The notes under the pieces were generated by a model. That model had not been told where the DNA came from and made no database searches. It saw only the letters and a program-made list of their open reading frames with translations. Shown here piece after piece: positions 55,187 to 64,000 of a stretch of DNA of 64,000 nt (its first letter is position 1; each line of letters starts with the position of its first letter). The stretch is from Parasponia andersonii. Taxonomy: Eukaryota > Streptophyta > Magnoliopsida > Rosales > Cannabaceae. Location of the stretch: the NCBI GenBank assembly GCA_002914805.1, contig JXTB01000746.1, positions 72,917 to 136,916 on the forward strand. Direction: 5' to 3'. The position numbers were made by a program, and so were the translations under genes.

Positions 55187-55957
55187 AAGACAAGCATATA
55201 TAGTGTCAAGCTAGTTTCTTGTTCCAAAGCGAACGTAACTTTTGCCAAAAGAAAGTCCCATGAACCTTCTGTTAGAGGAAAACTTTAATTTTCATGTCTT
55301 GTTAAAATTCATTTGGACTTCAATTCCACTTGACAATGAGTTGGCTTAATCTAAAGTAGTTTTAGTAAAAGAAGTCTTCAAGTTCTCACAAATACAAATT
55401 TTCAGATTTCACTTGCTCTGTCTTAATAAATATAATCAAGATAATTTGAAAATCACTTTTAATTTAATTGATGTTTAATTTCACCAGTTATGCCAAGAAA
55501 GTTCCATGAAGTTTCTTAACGAATTAGAAAATTGTTGTTCTGTAATCATGCTAAACTCTGAACATCACTTTTTAAGTGTTAGTGCACACTATTGTCAATA
55601 AATTAACAGGTATAGGCATATTGTCTGATATTTATTAGTATGGGAATATTATATTGACTAAAAATGAAAATCCAAATAATAGTGAAACATATGACTCTTC
55701 TAGTAGAGATTTAAAACAAAAAGACAATAGAATTCTGAAGAGATAATATGGAGGGTGAGATATGAAATTACATGCTTCCCAGTAATTAGGAAAGAGTGGA
55801 TCATATTTTATCTTCTAATGTCCAATTTCGTTATAATAAAATATACTCTCCAATTTTGTTATAATAAAATTTACTCACATTATATCCTTTGAGGATTTAG
55901 AATAGGCCGGGTTAAAAAAACAGAGAGATACTTCTAGTTGGCGTAGCAGACAGAAAA

Positions 55958-55960
<3 letters not shown>

Positions 55961-56011
<51 letters not shown>
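55961..56011. repeat. TA microsatellite
   Basis: Uninterrupted (TA)n of about 50 bp within copy B. Copy C has only a short non-repeat atacatgtacatatatg at the same place, so the expansion is specific to this copy. Confidence 0.95.
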
Positions 56012-56015
<4 letters not shown>

Positions 56016-57056
56016 CTTTGAATCCTTTCGGTGCTTTTGTTTAATTATTAAAGTTAATGAGGAAGACTCCAGCAAAAAAAGAAATAAGTTAGAGGAAGAA
56101 AAGGAAGTCATAAAAGTGAGTCTTTAATTAATCTTAATTTGCTTTCTTTCTGATCTGCCGTGCACATTGTGTCAATGTTTAGCTACTTCTACTTCTATCT
56201 CACTCTTAACGTACTTGACGTACGGGATGAAGCGAAGAATATGCCATTAATATTGAAGACAACGCTGAGACCTCTAGAGCGACATATATATCATAAAAAA
56301 CGAAAACTAGTTAAGAAACCACCACAAAAATATAAACGACAACAAATGAAACGAGATAAAACGTGAGAAAACCGACAGATAACATGAAGACGAAAAAAAT
56401 CAGAAAATCGAGATCAACGATAAGCTTTGAAATATGACATAAAAGTAGAAAAACGACATTGTCCTGAAAACGATATGAATGAAACTTAAAAAACTGCATG
56501 ATATATTGATATTACAATGTGACAACGACAGTAATAATTAGACATACAGTATGAATTCTATTATCAAAGAAAAAATAAAGACAGAGGATAATTACAAAAA
56601 CATTAAAATAAAAATTAATGTAGACTTATTTCAGTTGGTGGTTGCGCAGTTGACTCTTCCATCGCTAGTAATTAAAGAGATTTAATGCTATCAGAGGCAG
56701 TATGCAATACTATACGATGTGTCCGTATGTTATTAATTAATTATAAATATATTTCAGATGGAGTTTATGTACAATCCAGTTGATTAATTTGAATCACTAA
56801 TGATAGATTAATACGTTATTATAGTATTAAGTACCACTGGTACCTATAGCATTGCTCGAACATAAAAGGCAGCGAATGGGCTCACCGTGGCATTGTACGA
56901 AATAAAGAAATTAATACTAACTTAATTTATTACCTTCAGCTAGAAGCAACATATGCTTTTGAAATATTGTGCAGAACTGAGACAATAATAGAAAGGTATA
57001 TGCACTCGGAGGCTAAGTGCTGCATATGAGTAATATACTTTGACATGCCAATTATT

Positions 57057-57640
57057 ATTTGAGGATTATAATAATAATTATAATTTTGTATAGACATAAA
57101 GTACAAATAAATAACTTGATATATAAACGTGTATTGGTCACGCTACAATATAATCATGGTGAAGATCTACATGATGTTCATAAAAAATAATTTGAGATGT
57201 TATTTGATTCACCAAAATCAATATGAGGATGCAATAACAGGGACTTCATGAGCTTAGTTTTAGTAAATGAAAGTAGAGAACTTGTATCCGACAATCATAT
57301 GGGCAATTACATTAATCTTTCCACTCATACAAACTTGACGTGTGAATCTGTTATCGAAGGAATGTAATGATATTTAATTGGTATGTTGGAACTAATTTAT
57401 TAATTATAATTTTGTGTGTCTATAGTTATGTATAAATAAATAACTTGATATATAAGCCTGTATTGGTCACCCTACAATATAATCATAGCGAAACAAGATG
57501 TCGTTGATCAATAATTTGAGAAGTTTTGTGATTCACCGAAATGAATGTGAGGATGCACTAACAGGGACTTCATGTAAGCTTCGTGTTAGTGAAATGAAGA
57601 TTCGGAAATTATATGAGACCATCATACGAGCATATACTAT
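57057..57640 (+). repeat. 329-bp tandem duplication with a shared short frame
   Basis: The string ataacttgatatataa at 57,111 recurs at 57,440, followed in both by tgtattggtcac, ctacaatataatcat and a frame with NNLR..IH.N..EDA.TGTS. In unit 1 the frame stops after TGTS. In unit 2 it continues to 57,791 (97 codons, MSLINNLRSFVIHRNE..). I do not recognise the product; it may be a first exon remnant or chance. Confidence 0.6.
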
Positions 57641-57791
57641 TGGAGTTGTTCTGACCAACTGTCTACGTGTCTTCAAATCGTTGGTAATGGTCTTACCAAC
57701 TGTCCACATATCCGAACTGTTGGTGTTGTTCCGACTAACTGTCTATATGTCCTTGCTATCTCAGAATGCTTTTGATTTCACTCAGGATTGA

Positions 57792-58606
57792 TGAGGCAGG
57801 GGTGGCCACCTGCAAAGACTCTCTGATGCTTAAGTCAGATATTTACTCTCGAGATTGAATAGCAAAGATTGAGTTTATTTTTTGTCTCATAAAATCGTTC
57901 TTTTTTTTATCTATCTCTCTATGTACATATATATGTATATGTGTATATCTGTATATAGCTCCTTTTTCGGGGAAATGTATGGCATGTAAATATATAATCC
58001 TGAAACCGAGAATCGAGTGTCCTTTCCTCATCATGACTTGTTATGGAAATCACGGGTCGTGGTTACTATAATTTTTCTTGCATCGTTATGATTTGCTTTC
58101 CACGGTACCCTATGGAGCGAGTCTGGTAGGGGCGAGACCCCGACAACCGGCCGTCCTGTCAGGATGGTTTGCCTAATGCACACATCTACTCAGGATCGCA
58201 TTGAATGCCATGTCTGGGTCTGGAGCGGTGCGCTGCCCTCAATGGTCTTCTAGTAGAAGACCCACCAGTTTTCTGACCCTCAGCTGTTGAGGTAAGAATT
58301 TGACGGGGCCGAACCCGTCTAGGGTCTGGGACGGGTTCGACCCTGGCCTACGACAACCAATGGGCCCAAGTCATATCGCGTGTGACTTATGCGGTATTTA
58401 AACGGTCATTCTGAACACGTGTCGAACGGTATATCCTCTACCATCTGTTCCGCTACCTAATCATCCATATAGCGCACGATCTAGCAATGGGTCCACATAT
58501 ACTTTAACTTTTATATATGTAGGTCTTTAATGTTGCTTGTACTATTGCTGAGGATTGACTCATGGTGGGCTCTCAACATCAGATTCCACTTCATTTGCTT
58601 CCATCG
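57792..58606. other. Non-coding stretch with a GC-rich island
   Basis: From about 58,070 to 58,460 the sequence is visibly richer in G+C than anything else in the window outside retroelements, with ccccgacaaccggccgtcctg and a small palindromic pair ggccgaacccgtc/gacgggttcgaccc. I find no long frame and no tRNA. It lies between module copies B and C, so it may be part of a different inserted element. Confidence 0.45.
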
Positions 58607-60281
58607 GAAAATAAAGGATAATAGTGTGAAAAGAAAGAAAATTGGATCCTTAATTAGTAGTTGATTGGATCCTTAATTAGTAGTTGTGAATTAATTTTAT
58701 TGTCGTGTAGAAGATACGATGCATATATGATATGTATAACTCTTAATAGAACAATATACGATATATATATATATATATGTATATATATGTGTCTATATTG
58801 CCGCACCAACCATATATAGTGTCAAGCTAGTTTCTTGTCCAAAGCGAACGTAACATATATATATATATATATATATCAGCTTTGCCAAAAGAAAGTCCCA
58901 TGAACTTTCTGTTAGAAGAAAACTTTAATTTTCACGTATTGTTAAAATTCATTTGGACTTCGATTCCCCTTGAGAATGAGTTTGCTTAATCTAAGTAGTT
59001 TAAGTAAAAAAAAAGTATTCAAGTTCTCACATATGCAGACTTTCAGATTTCAATTGGTCTGTCTTAATAAATATATTCAAGATAATTTGAAAATCACTTT
59101 TGATTTAATTGATGTTTAATTTGACCAATTATGCCAAGATAGTTTCATAAAGTTTCTTATCGAATTAGAAAATGGCTGCTCTGTAATCATGCTAAACTCT
59201 GAACATCACTTTTTAAGTTTTAGTCCACACTACTGTCAATAAATTAACAGGTATTGGCATATAGTGTAATATTTATTAATACTGCAATGTTATATTGACG
59301 AAAAATGAAAATCCAAATAATGGTGAAACATATGACTAGAGATTAAAAATCAAAATACAATAGAATTCTGAAGAGATAATATGGTGAGTGGGATATGAAT
59401 TTACATGCTTCCCAGTACTTTGGAAAGAGTGGATCATATTTTATCTTATAATGTCCAATTTTGTTATAATAAAATATACTCTCATTATATCCTTTGAGGA
59501 TTTCGAATAGGGTAAAAAAACAGAGAGATACTTCTACTTGGCGTTGTTGACAGAGAAGGGAAATTATATACATGTACATATATGTATATTGCTTTGAAAC
59601 CTTTCGGTGCTTTTGATTAATTAATAAAGTTAATGAGGAAGACTCCGGCGACAAAAAAAAATGCTAATGAGGAAGAAAAGGAAGTCATAAAAGTGAGTCT
59701 TTAATTAGTCTTAATTTATTTGCATTCTTATCTGTCATGCACATTTTGTCAATGTTTAACTACTTCTACTTCCACCTCACTCTTAACGTGTTTGACGTAC
59801 GGGATGAAGCGAAGAATATGCCATTAATATTGAAGACAACGCTGAGATCTCTAGAGCGACATGTATATCATAAAAAAAGAAAACTAGTTAAGAAACCACC
59901 ACAAAAATATAAACGACAACAAATGAAACGAGATAAAACGTGAGAAAACCGACAGATAGCATGAAGACGAAAAAATTGGAAAATCGAGATCAACGATAAG
60001 CATTGAAATATGACATAAAAGTAGTAAAACGACATTGTCCTGAAAACGATTCGAATGAAACTTAAAAAACTGCATGATATATTGATATTACAATGAGAAA
60101 ACGACAGTAATAATTAGACATACAGTATGAATTCTATTATCAAAGAAAAAATAAAGACAGGATAATTACAAAAACATTAAAATGAAAATTAATGTAGACT
60201 TATTTCAGTTGGTGGTTGGGCAGTTGACTCTTCCATCGCTAGTAATTAAAGAGATTTAATGCTGCCAGAGGCACTATATAG
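58607..60281 (-). repeat. Dispersed module, copy C
   Basis: Direct repeat of 55,012-56,700. It has a private 24-bp tandem duplication (ttggatccttaattagtag twice, 58,643-58,690), two TA tracts (58,761-58,788 and 58,856-58,875), a GTCGTTT array on minus (59,905-60,110) and the conserved block. It is cut off at about 60,281 by the LTR of the next retrotransposon, where copies A and B continue. Confidence 0.8.
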
Positions 60282-60739
60282 TGTGCAACTGATTTAGCAG
60301 CCCACATTCATAACAAAAGTTAAAGGCTCAAAATTCCAAAATCCAATCTAATAAACATTCAATTGGTTGGTAGAATGTTTTTATATGTTAGGTATTATAG
60401 ACTTATTTTTTTTGAAATATGTTTGATTATTTAACTTGTTTATTTAAAGTGTGTTAGGTGACCAATTTGTTTATCTGAAGTATGTTAGGTGAACAATTTA
60501 AGTATATTTAGTTGGTAGGTCCTAGGTGTATAGTTTTAAGTTTCTTAGAATTATTTTATTGGATGGTTTAGATTAGTTCTAAACTTGTATAAATTGTCTT
60601 CATTGGCAAGAGTTGTAATCATCCAATCTTCAATCAAAATCTTAGTTTTCTCTTCTAAATTCTCTTTAAGAATTTTGTTTATTTCTTTTCTCATTGTGAG
60701 AACGCAAGTTAGAGCGAAATCTAGTAATCCGCTACGTCA
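60282..60739 (+). repeat. Putative 5' LTR of the right-hand gypsy element
   Basis: 458 bp from a TG directly after the end of module copy C to a CA directly before the primer-site remnant. The matching 3' LTR is outside the window, so the left end is inferred from where the module similarity stops. Confidence 0.6.
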
Positions 60740-61047
60740 ATTGGTACTAGAGTCTACCTCTGTATCAGACAGAGCTTTCCTGTTACCGTCACCCTACACT
60801 ATTTCCATTAAAAAAAAAAAAAGTCTCTTTATGTCATCATCACCTTCGTTATCTAATCTTTACCATCACGTTCCTACAATAATTATTTACCATGCATACA
60901 CATATAACCCTTCCATATACTATCTTTGTTTCCAAAAAGAAAAAGGGCGTATATCAAGGTTTCCACCTTGGAGAACTTGTTTCATTCCTTTAAGGTAATA
61001 TATACATTTTTGTAAGCTTTATTTTTTTTTTTTTTAGATTTTTGAGA

Positions 61048-61260
61048 GTTCTATTTTTCTTTATTTTTAAGAGTTTGTACTATTTTCTTTCCTATAAGAG
61101 TAAAAAAAAAAGTAAAAAATAAAGAAAAAGGTAAAAATAAAAAGTAAAAAAAGTTTTAAAAAAAAAAGTAAAAAAAAAAAAGTAATTCTATTTTTCTTTA
61201 CTTTTAAAAGTTTGTACAATTTTCTTTCCTATAAAAGTAAAAAAAAAATATCGAACGGAG
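61048..61260 (+). repeat. Duplicated T-rich/A-rich leader segment
   Basis: The string tctatttttctttatttttaagagtttgtac..cctataagagtaaaaaaaa at 61,050 is repeated with few changes at 61,188, separated by A-rich sequence made of agtaaaaa/aaataaag units. It lies in the untranslated leader of the gypsy element. Confidence 0.75.
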
Positions 61261-61349
61261 AGTCTAGCCAAAAAAATCCCATTCTAGAAGAGTTCGCAAC
61301 AAAGTAGTCTGTGGGTGTACTTGATAGAAGATTATAGAATCTAGAGACA

Positions 61350-62330
61350 ATGCTTACGAATTTAACTCAACACTTTCTTGGGGGACGAAACAACAAATAT
61401 GAGCAACGAAGACGTGACGAAGTTGATCCTCTTAGAAATTTTAGGCGGCATCGAAATCAACTTTTTCAAGATGAAGATTTTAGTAAAGATGATGAGGGAC
61501 CAGCCATGCTCGAAAACAACCAAGGACCTCGGTAAAATGACTACCGCATGAAGATCAAGATTCCGTAATTTAATGGTCTATTCGTGATTGAAGAATTCCT
61601 TGATTGGCTAGCTAAAGTAGAGAAGTTCTTTGAATATTAGGATATGCAAGAACACATGAAGGTCAAATTGGTGGCTTATCGACTCAAAAGAGGCGCGTTA
61701 GCTTGGTGAGATCAATTACATATGACACGTATTCGGCAAGGGAGAAACAAAGTTCACACTTGGCGATGAATGAAACAATTGATGATCGAGCACTTCCTAC
61801 CTCCAGATTACGAACATGCACTTTTTAGTCGGTATCAACATTGCCGACAAGCATATCAGACAGTACAAGAATATGTAACCGATTTTGACAAACTGGCTAC
61901 CCGAGTCGACATTCGCGAATCTGAAAGTCAAAAGATTTCAAGATTCATTGATGGACTTCGTACAAACATACAAGACGAGGTATTCAAACAATCTCATAAT
62001 ACTTTGTCTAGCGCAATTCAACTCGCTTTCAAAATTGAAACTCAACTCAACAAAAGGACAAATCGCAATCCAACAACTGCACAATCCTCTTCACCACCAC
62101 AAAGATCTGATTTGAGCAAAGTGAAGGCCATGGTAAGACCACACGATGAAGCAGTATGACCAACTTCTTCTCACAACCAACCAACTGCTTGACTGCAAAG
62201 GGAAGTAGCCAACAACAACACTAACAACCCTTATGAAGTCCCGAGAGGTAATAAATGTTATCATTGCAGACAAATAGGCCACTATTCAAATCAATATCGT
62301 CAGAATAGACCTGTCAATCTAACCACATAT
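61350..62330 (+). pseudogene. gag of the right-hand gypsy element
   Basis: The N-terminal frame 61,350-61,535 ends at TAA. The central domain then reads through scattered stops (for example FNGLFVIEEFLDWLAKVEKF near 61,570-61,630, then TAG), and the frame 61,770-62,159 holds EHFLPPDYEHALFSRYQHC and YVTDFDKLATRVDIRES, typical of Ty3/gypsy capsid. A CCHC knuckle remnant, KCYHCRQIGHYSNQY, is readable at about 62,255-62,300. Its middle positions resemble CFKCGKxGHxSN. The protein would have built the element's particle; this copy is interrupted by stops. Confidence 0.82.
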
Positions 62331-62522
62331 GATGACAACGTCGAAAGAGACGAGACGTATTTCGAGAATAGGAAGTACGCAAATGAAATTGAACCTGAGG
62401 AAGTCATTTATGGAGATGAAGGTATTTCCTTGGTGATAAGATGATTGATGTATACACCAAAGAAGGAAGAGGATATGCAACGACACAACATCTTCAAGAC
62501 TCGCCGTATGGTTGAACAATGA

Positions 62523-63113
62523 GTGTGTAATCTTATCATTGATAGTGGGAGTAGCGAGAATATAGTATCAAAGACTATGGTAGACAAGTTACAACTGCCA
62601 ACCCAACCACATACTGGGCCGTATCGCATTGGCTGGATTAAGGACATCGGTGAAATGAAGGTGACACAACAATGTCGAGTTCCTTTCTCCATCAGTAAAT
62701 ACAAAGATGAGGTATTATGTGATGTTGTTGATATGGATGCCTGTCATATATTGCTTGGTCGACCGTGGCAATTCGACTGTGACGCTTCTGGCGTAGGAGT
62801 TGGAGCTATTCTATCCCAAGATATGAAGCCAATAGCTTTCTTTAGTGAAAAGCTCAGCGAAGCCAAAAAGAAGTGGTTAAGATACAAACAAGAATTATAT
62901 GCGATTGTTCGTACATTACAACAATGGGAACCGTATCTAGTGCAGAAGGAATTCATCCTCAATACGGATCATCAAGCTCTTAAGTACCTCAACAACTCTT
63001 TCAAACCAAATCAAATACATGCTCGATGGATTTCCTACATCCAGAAGTTCACTTTCTCTCTCAAGCATAAGTCAGGACAATTAAACAATGTTGTTGATGC
63101 ATTGAGTCGCTGA
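62523..63113 (+). pseudogene. Protease fused to RNase H by deletion of reverse transcriptase
   Basis: A continuous 196-residue frame. Residues 1-85 are retropepsin, with LIIDSGSSENIVS (active-site D-S-G) and DACHILLGRPWQFD. At residue 82-85 the sequence passes without break into CDASGVGVGAILSQ, the start of the RNase H domain, then PIAFFSEKLSEAKKKW, QELYAIVRTLQQWEPYL and LNTDHQALKYL, ending at SGQLNNVVDALSR. In intact elements about 400 residues of reverse transcriptase lie between these two motifs. The shared text around ttcgactgtgac suggests deletion between short similar sequences. The frame is kept open, but polymerase is absent. Confidence 0.88.
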
Positions 63114-63116
63114 GTT

Positions 63117-64000
63117 ATGTTACTAAATGTTGTTCAAAATAAAATAATCGGTTTTGATTATTTGAAAGACTTATACGCTAATGATGAAGATTTCAAGAAA
63201 GAATGGGAGAAATGCATTAATAGAGTTACAAATAAACATCAAATACATGATGGTTTTCTATTATTTGAAAATCGTTTATGTATTCCACGAGGATCTCTCG
63301 GAGAACACATCATTCAGGAACTACACGCAGGAGGGTTAGGAGGACATATGGGACGAGACAAAATTGTTTTATTAGTGGAAGCTCGATATTTTTGGCCACA
63401 TCTTAAGCGTGATGTCAAGAAATTTGTCAAGCGTTGTTATATATGCCAGACTGCAAAGGGACAAGCTCAAAACACTGGGTTGTACATACCACTTCCTATT
63501 CCTGATGCGTCTTGGGAAGATTTATGTATGGATTTCATCTTAGGACTACCGCGAACACAAAAAGGTTCGGATTCTATCTTTATTGTGGTAGATCATTTTT
63601 AAAAAATGACTCATTTTATTCCCTGCAAGAAAACTTCAGTTGCTACCCATATTGCTCAATTGTTCTTTCGAGAGATTATTCGTCTGTATAGGTTACCAAG
63701 GACAATAGTCTCTGATCACGATAGTAAATTCCTCAGTCATTTTTGGCGCACTTTATAGAAGAAACTTGATACCACCTTGCAATTTAGTAGCACTTGTCAT
63801 CCCCAAACAAATGGGCAAACTGAAGTCCCTAATCGCACACTGGGCAATATTTTACGGTGCTTGATTAAAGAAAACCCAAGATAGTGGGAGAATGTTCTAC
63901 CGCAAGCTGAGTTTGCTTACAATAATGTGCCAAATCGTTCTAGCGGTAAATCTCCATTTGAAATCATTTATATTCGTCGTTCGTTGCATACTCTCGACTT
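63117..64000 (+). pseudogene. Integrase of the right-hand gypsy element, cut by window end
   Basis: The frame 63,117-63,602 has the zinc-binding HHCC part (LHAGGLGGHMGRDK..RCYICQTAKG) and the first catalytic Asp in DLCMDFILGLPRTQKGSD. A TAA after IVVDHF (63,600) breaks it. The core continues as [17 protein letters not shown] (second Asp) and [16 protein letters not shown] (catalytic Glu), with a TAG at about 63,757 where Trp is expected and another near 63,880. The end lies outside the window. Inactive in this copy. Confidence 0.85.

Larger units (their letters stand above)
55012..57040 (-). repeat. Dispersed module, copy B, upstream of the minus-strand RLP
   Basis: The part 55,012-56,700 is a direct repeat of 58,607-60,275 (offset about 3.6 kb), and 56,030-57,040 is the inverted match of copy A. 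It contains the array cores at 56,325-56,530 (GTCGTTT on minus, i.e. on the coding strand of the RLP 1.5 kb away), the block with gggatgaagcgaagaatatgcc, and two TA microsatellites. No intact gene is supported within it. Confidence 0.82.
60282..64000 (+). mobile_element. Ty3/gypsy (chromovirus-like) element, 5' part, RT deleted
   Basis: A putative 5' LTR at 60,282-60,739 (TGTGCAACTG..CTACGTCA) is followed by TTGGTACTAGAGTC at 60,741, a decayed tRNA-Met primer site (compare TGGTATCAGAGC). Gag, protease joined directly to RNase H, and integrase follow on +; the element runs out of the window. It lacks the reverse transcriptase. The integrase wording ([20 protein letters not shown]) is that of plant chromoviruses, possibly CRM-like, but the clade is inference. 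Confidence 0.82.

Noticed and set aside
58290-58350. GGGTTCGACCC resembling the T-arm of a tRNA
   Set aside because: No matching acceptor stem, D-arm or anticodon arm can be drawn around it within 70-90 bases.

Overview
The window is nuclear DNA of a flowering plant, most likely a eudicot. It is AT-rich, has long non-coding stretches, carries plant-type LTR retrotransposons (Ty3/gypsy Tat, a Ty3/gypsy chromovirus-like element, Ty1/copia-like LTRs) and holds a cluster of leucine-rich-repeat receptor-like protein (RLP) genes of the tomato Cf-9/9DC type. I cannot name the species.

RLP cluster. There are two intact genes: a 945-residue protein on + (39,578-42,415, probable true start 39,599) and a 1,018-residue protein on - (51,735-54,791). 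There are also two broken genes on + (10,094-13,168; and 16,488-17,330 continued at 20,934-21,813) and two small - strand fragments (48,560-48,690 and 51,179-51,384). They fall into two subgroups. One has a 'MSL' start and a 12-residue cytoplasmic tail (second broken gene, intact + gene, fragment at 51.2 kb). The other has a 'MG' start and a long basic tail (first broken gene, intact - gene, fragment at 48.6 kb). RLPs of this family are plasma-membrane immune receptors without a kinase that signal through partner kinases.

Mobile elements. (1) 339-7251 (+): a decayed Tat-type Ty3/gypsy element with a 5-bp target duplication (gctac), a nested copia-like LTR in gag and no integrase. (2) 17,330-20,933 (-): the 5' end of an LTR element (1.7-kb LTR, tRNA-Met-type primer site) that replaced the middle of the second RLP gene. 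(3) 26,766-37,785 (-): a full-length Tat element with matching LTRs, target duplication ccaac, two RNase H domains, and an oppositely oriented, apparently spliced extra gene between pol and the 3' LTR. (4) About 44.1-46.65 kb: an LTR-like sequence. (5) 50.4-51.18 kb: a copia-like 3' LTR that truncates an RLP fragment. (6) 60,282 to the window end (+): a gypsy element whose reverse transcriptase has been deleted.

Between the genes lie duplicated modules. Three copies of an RLP upstream region sit at 22.6, 25.8 and 39.1 kb. A module of about 0.9-1.7 kb occurs at 46.65-47.58 kb (inverted), 55.0-57.0 kb and 58.6-60.3 kb. Degenerate arrays of the short core TTGTCGTTT recur near most RLP copies. 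The arrays, the orphan upstream regions and the gene fragments together suggest repeated duplication of a 'array + upstream region + RLP' unit, later broken up by retrotransposon insertion and deletion. The GTCGTTT arrays and the antisense gene of the Tat element are the observations I would follow first.
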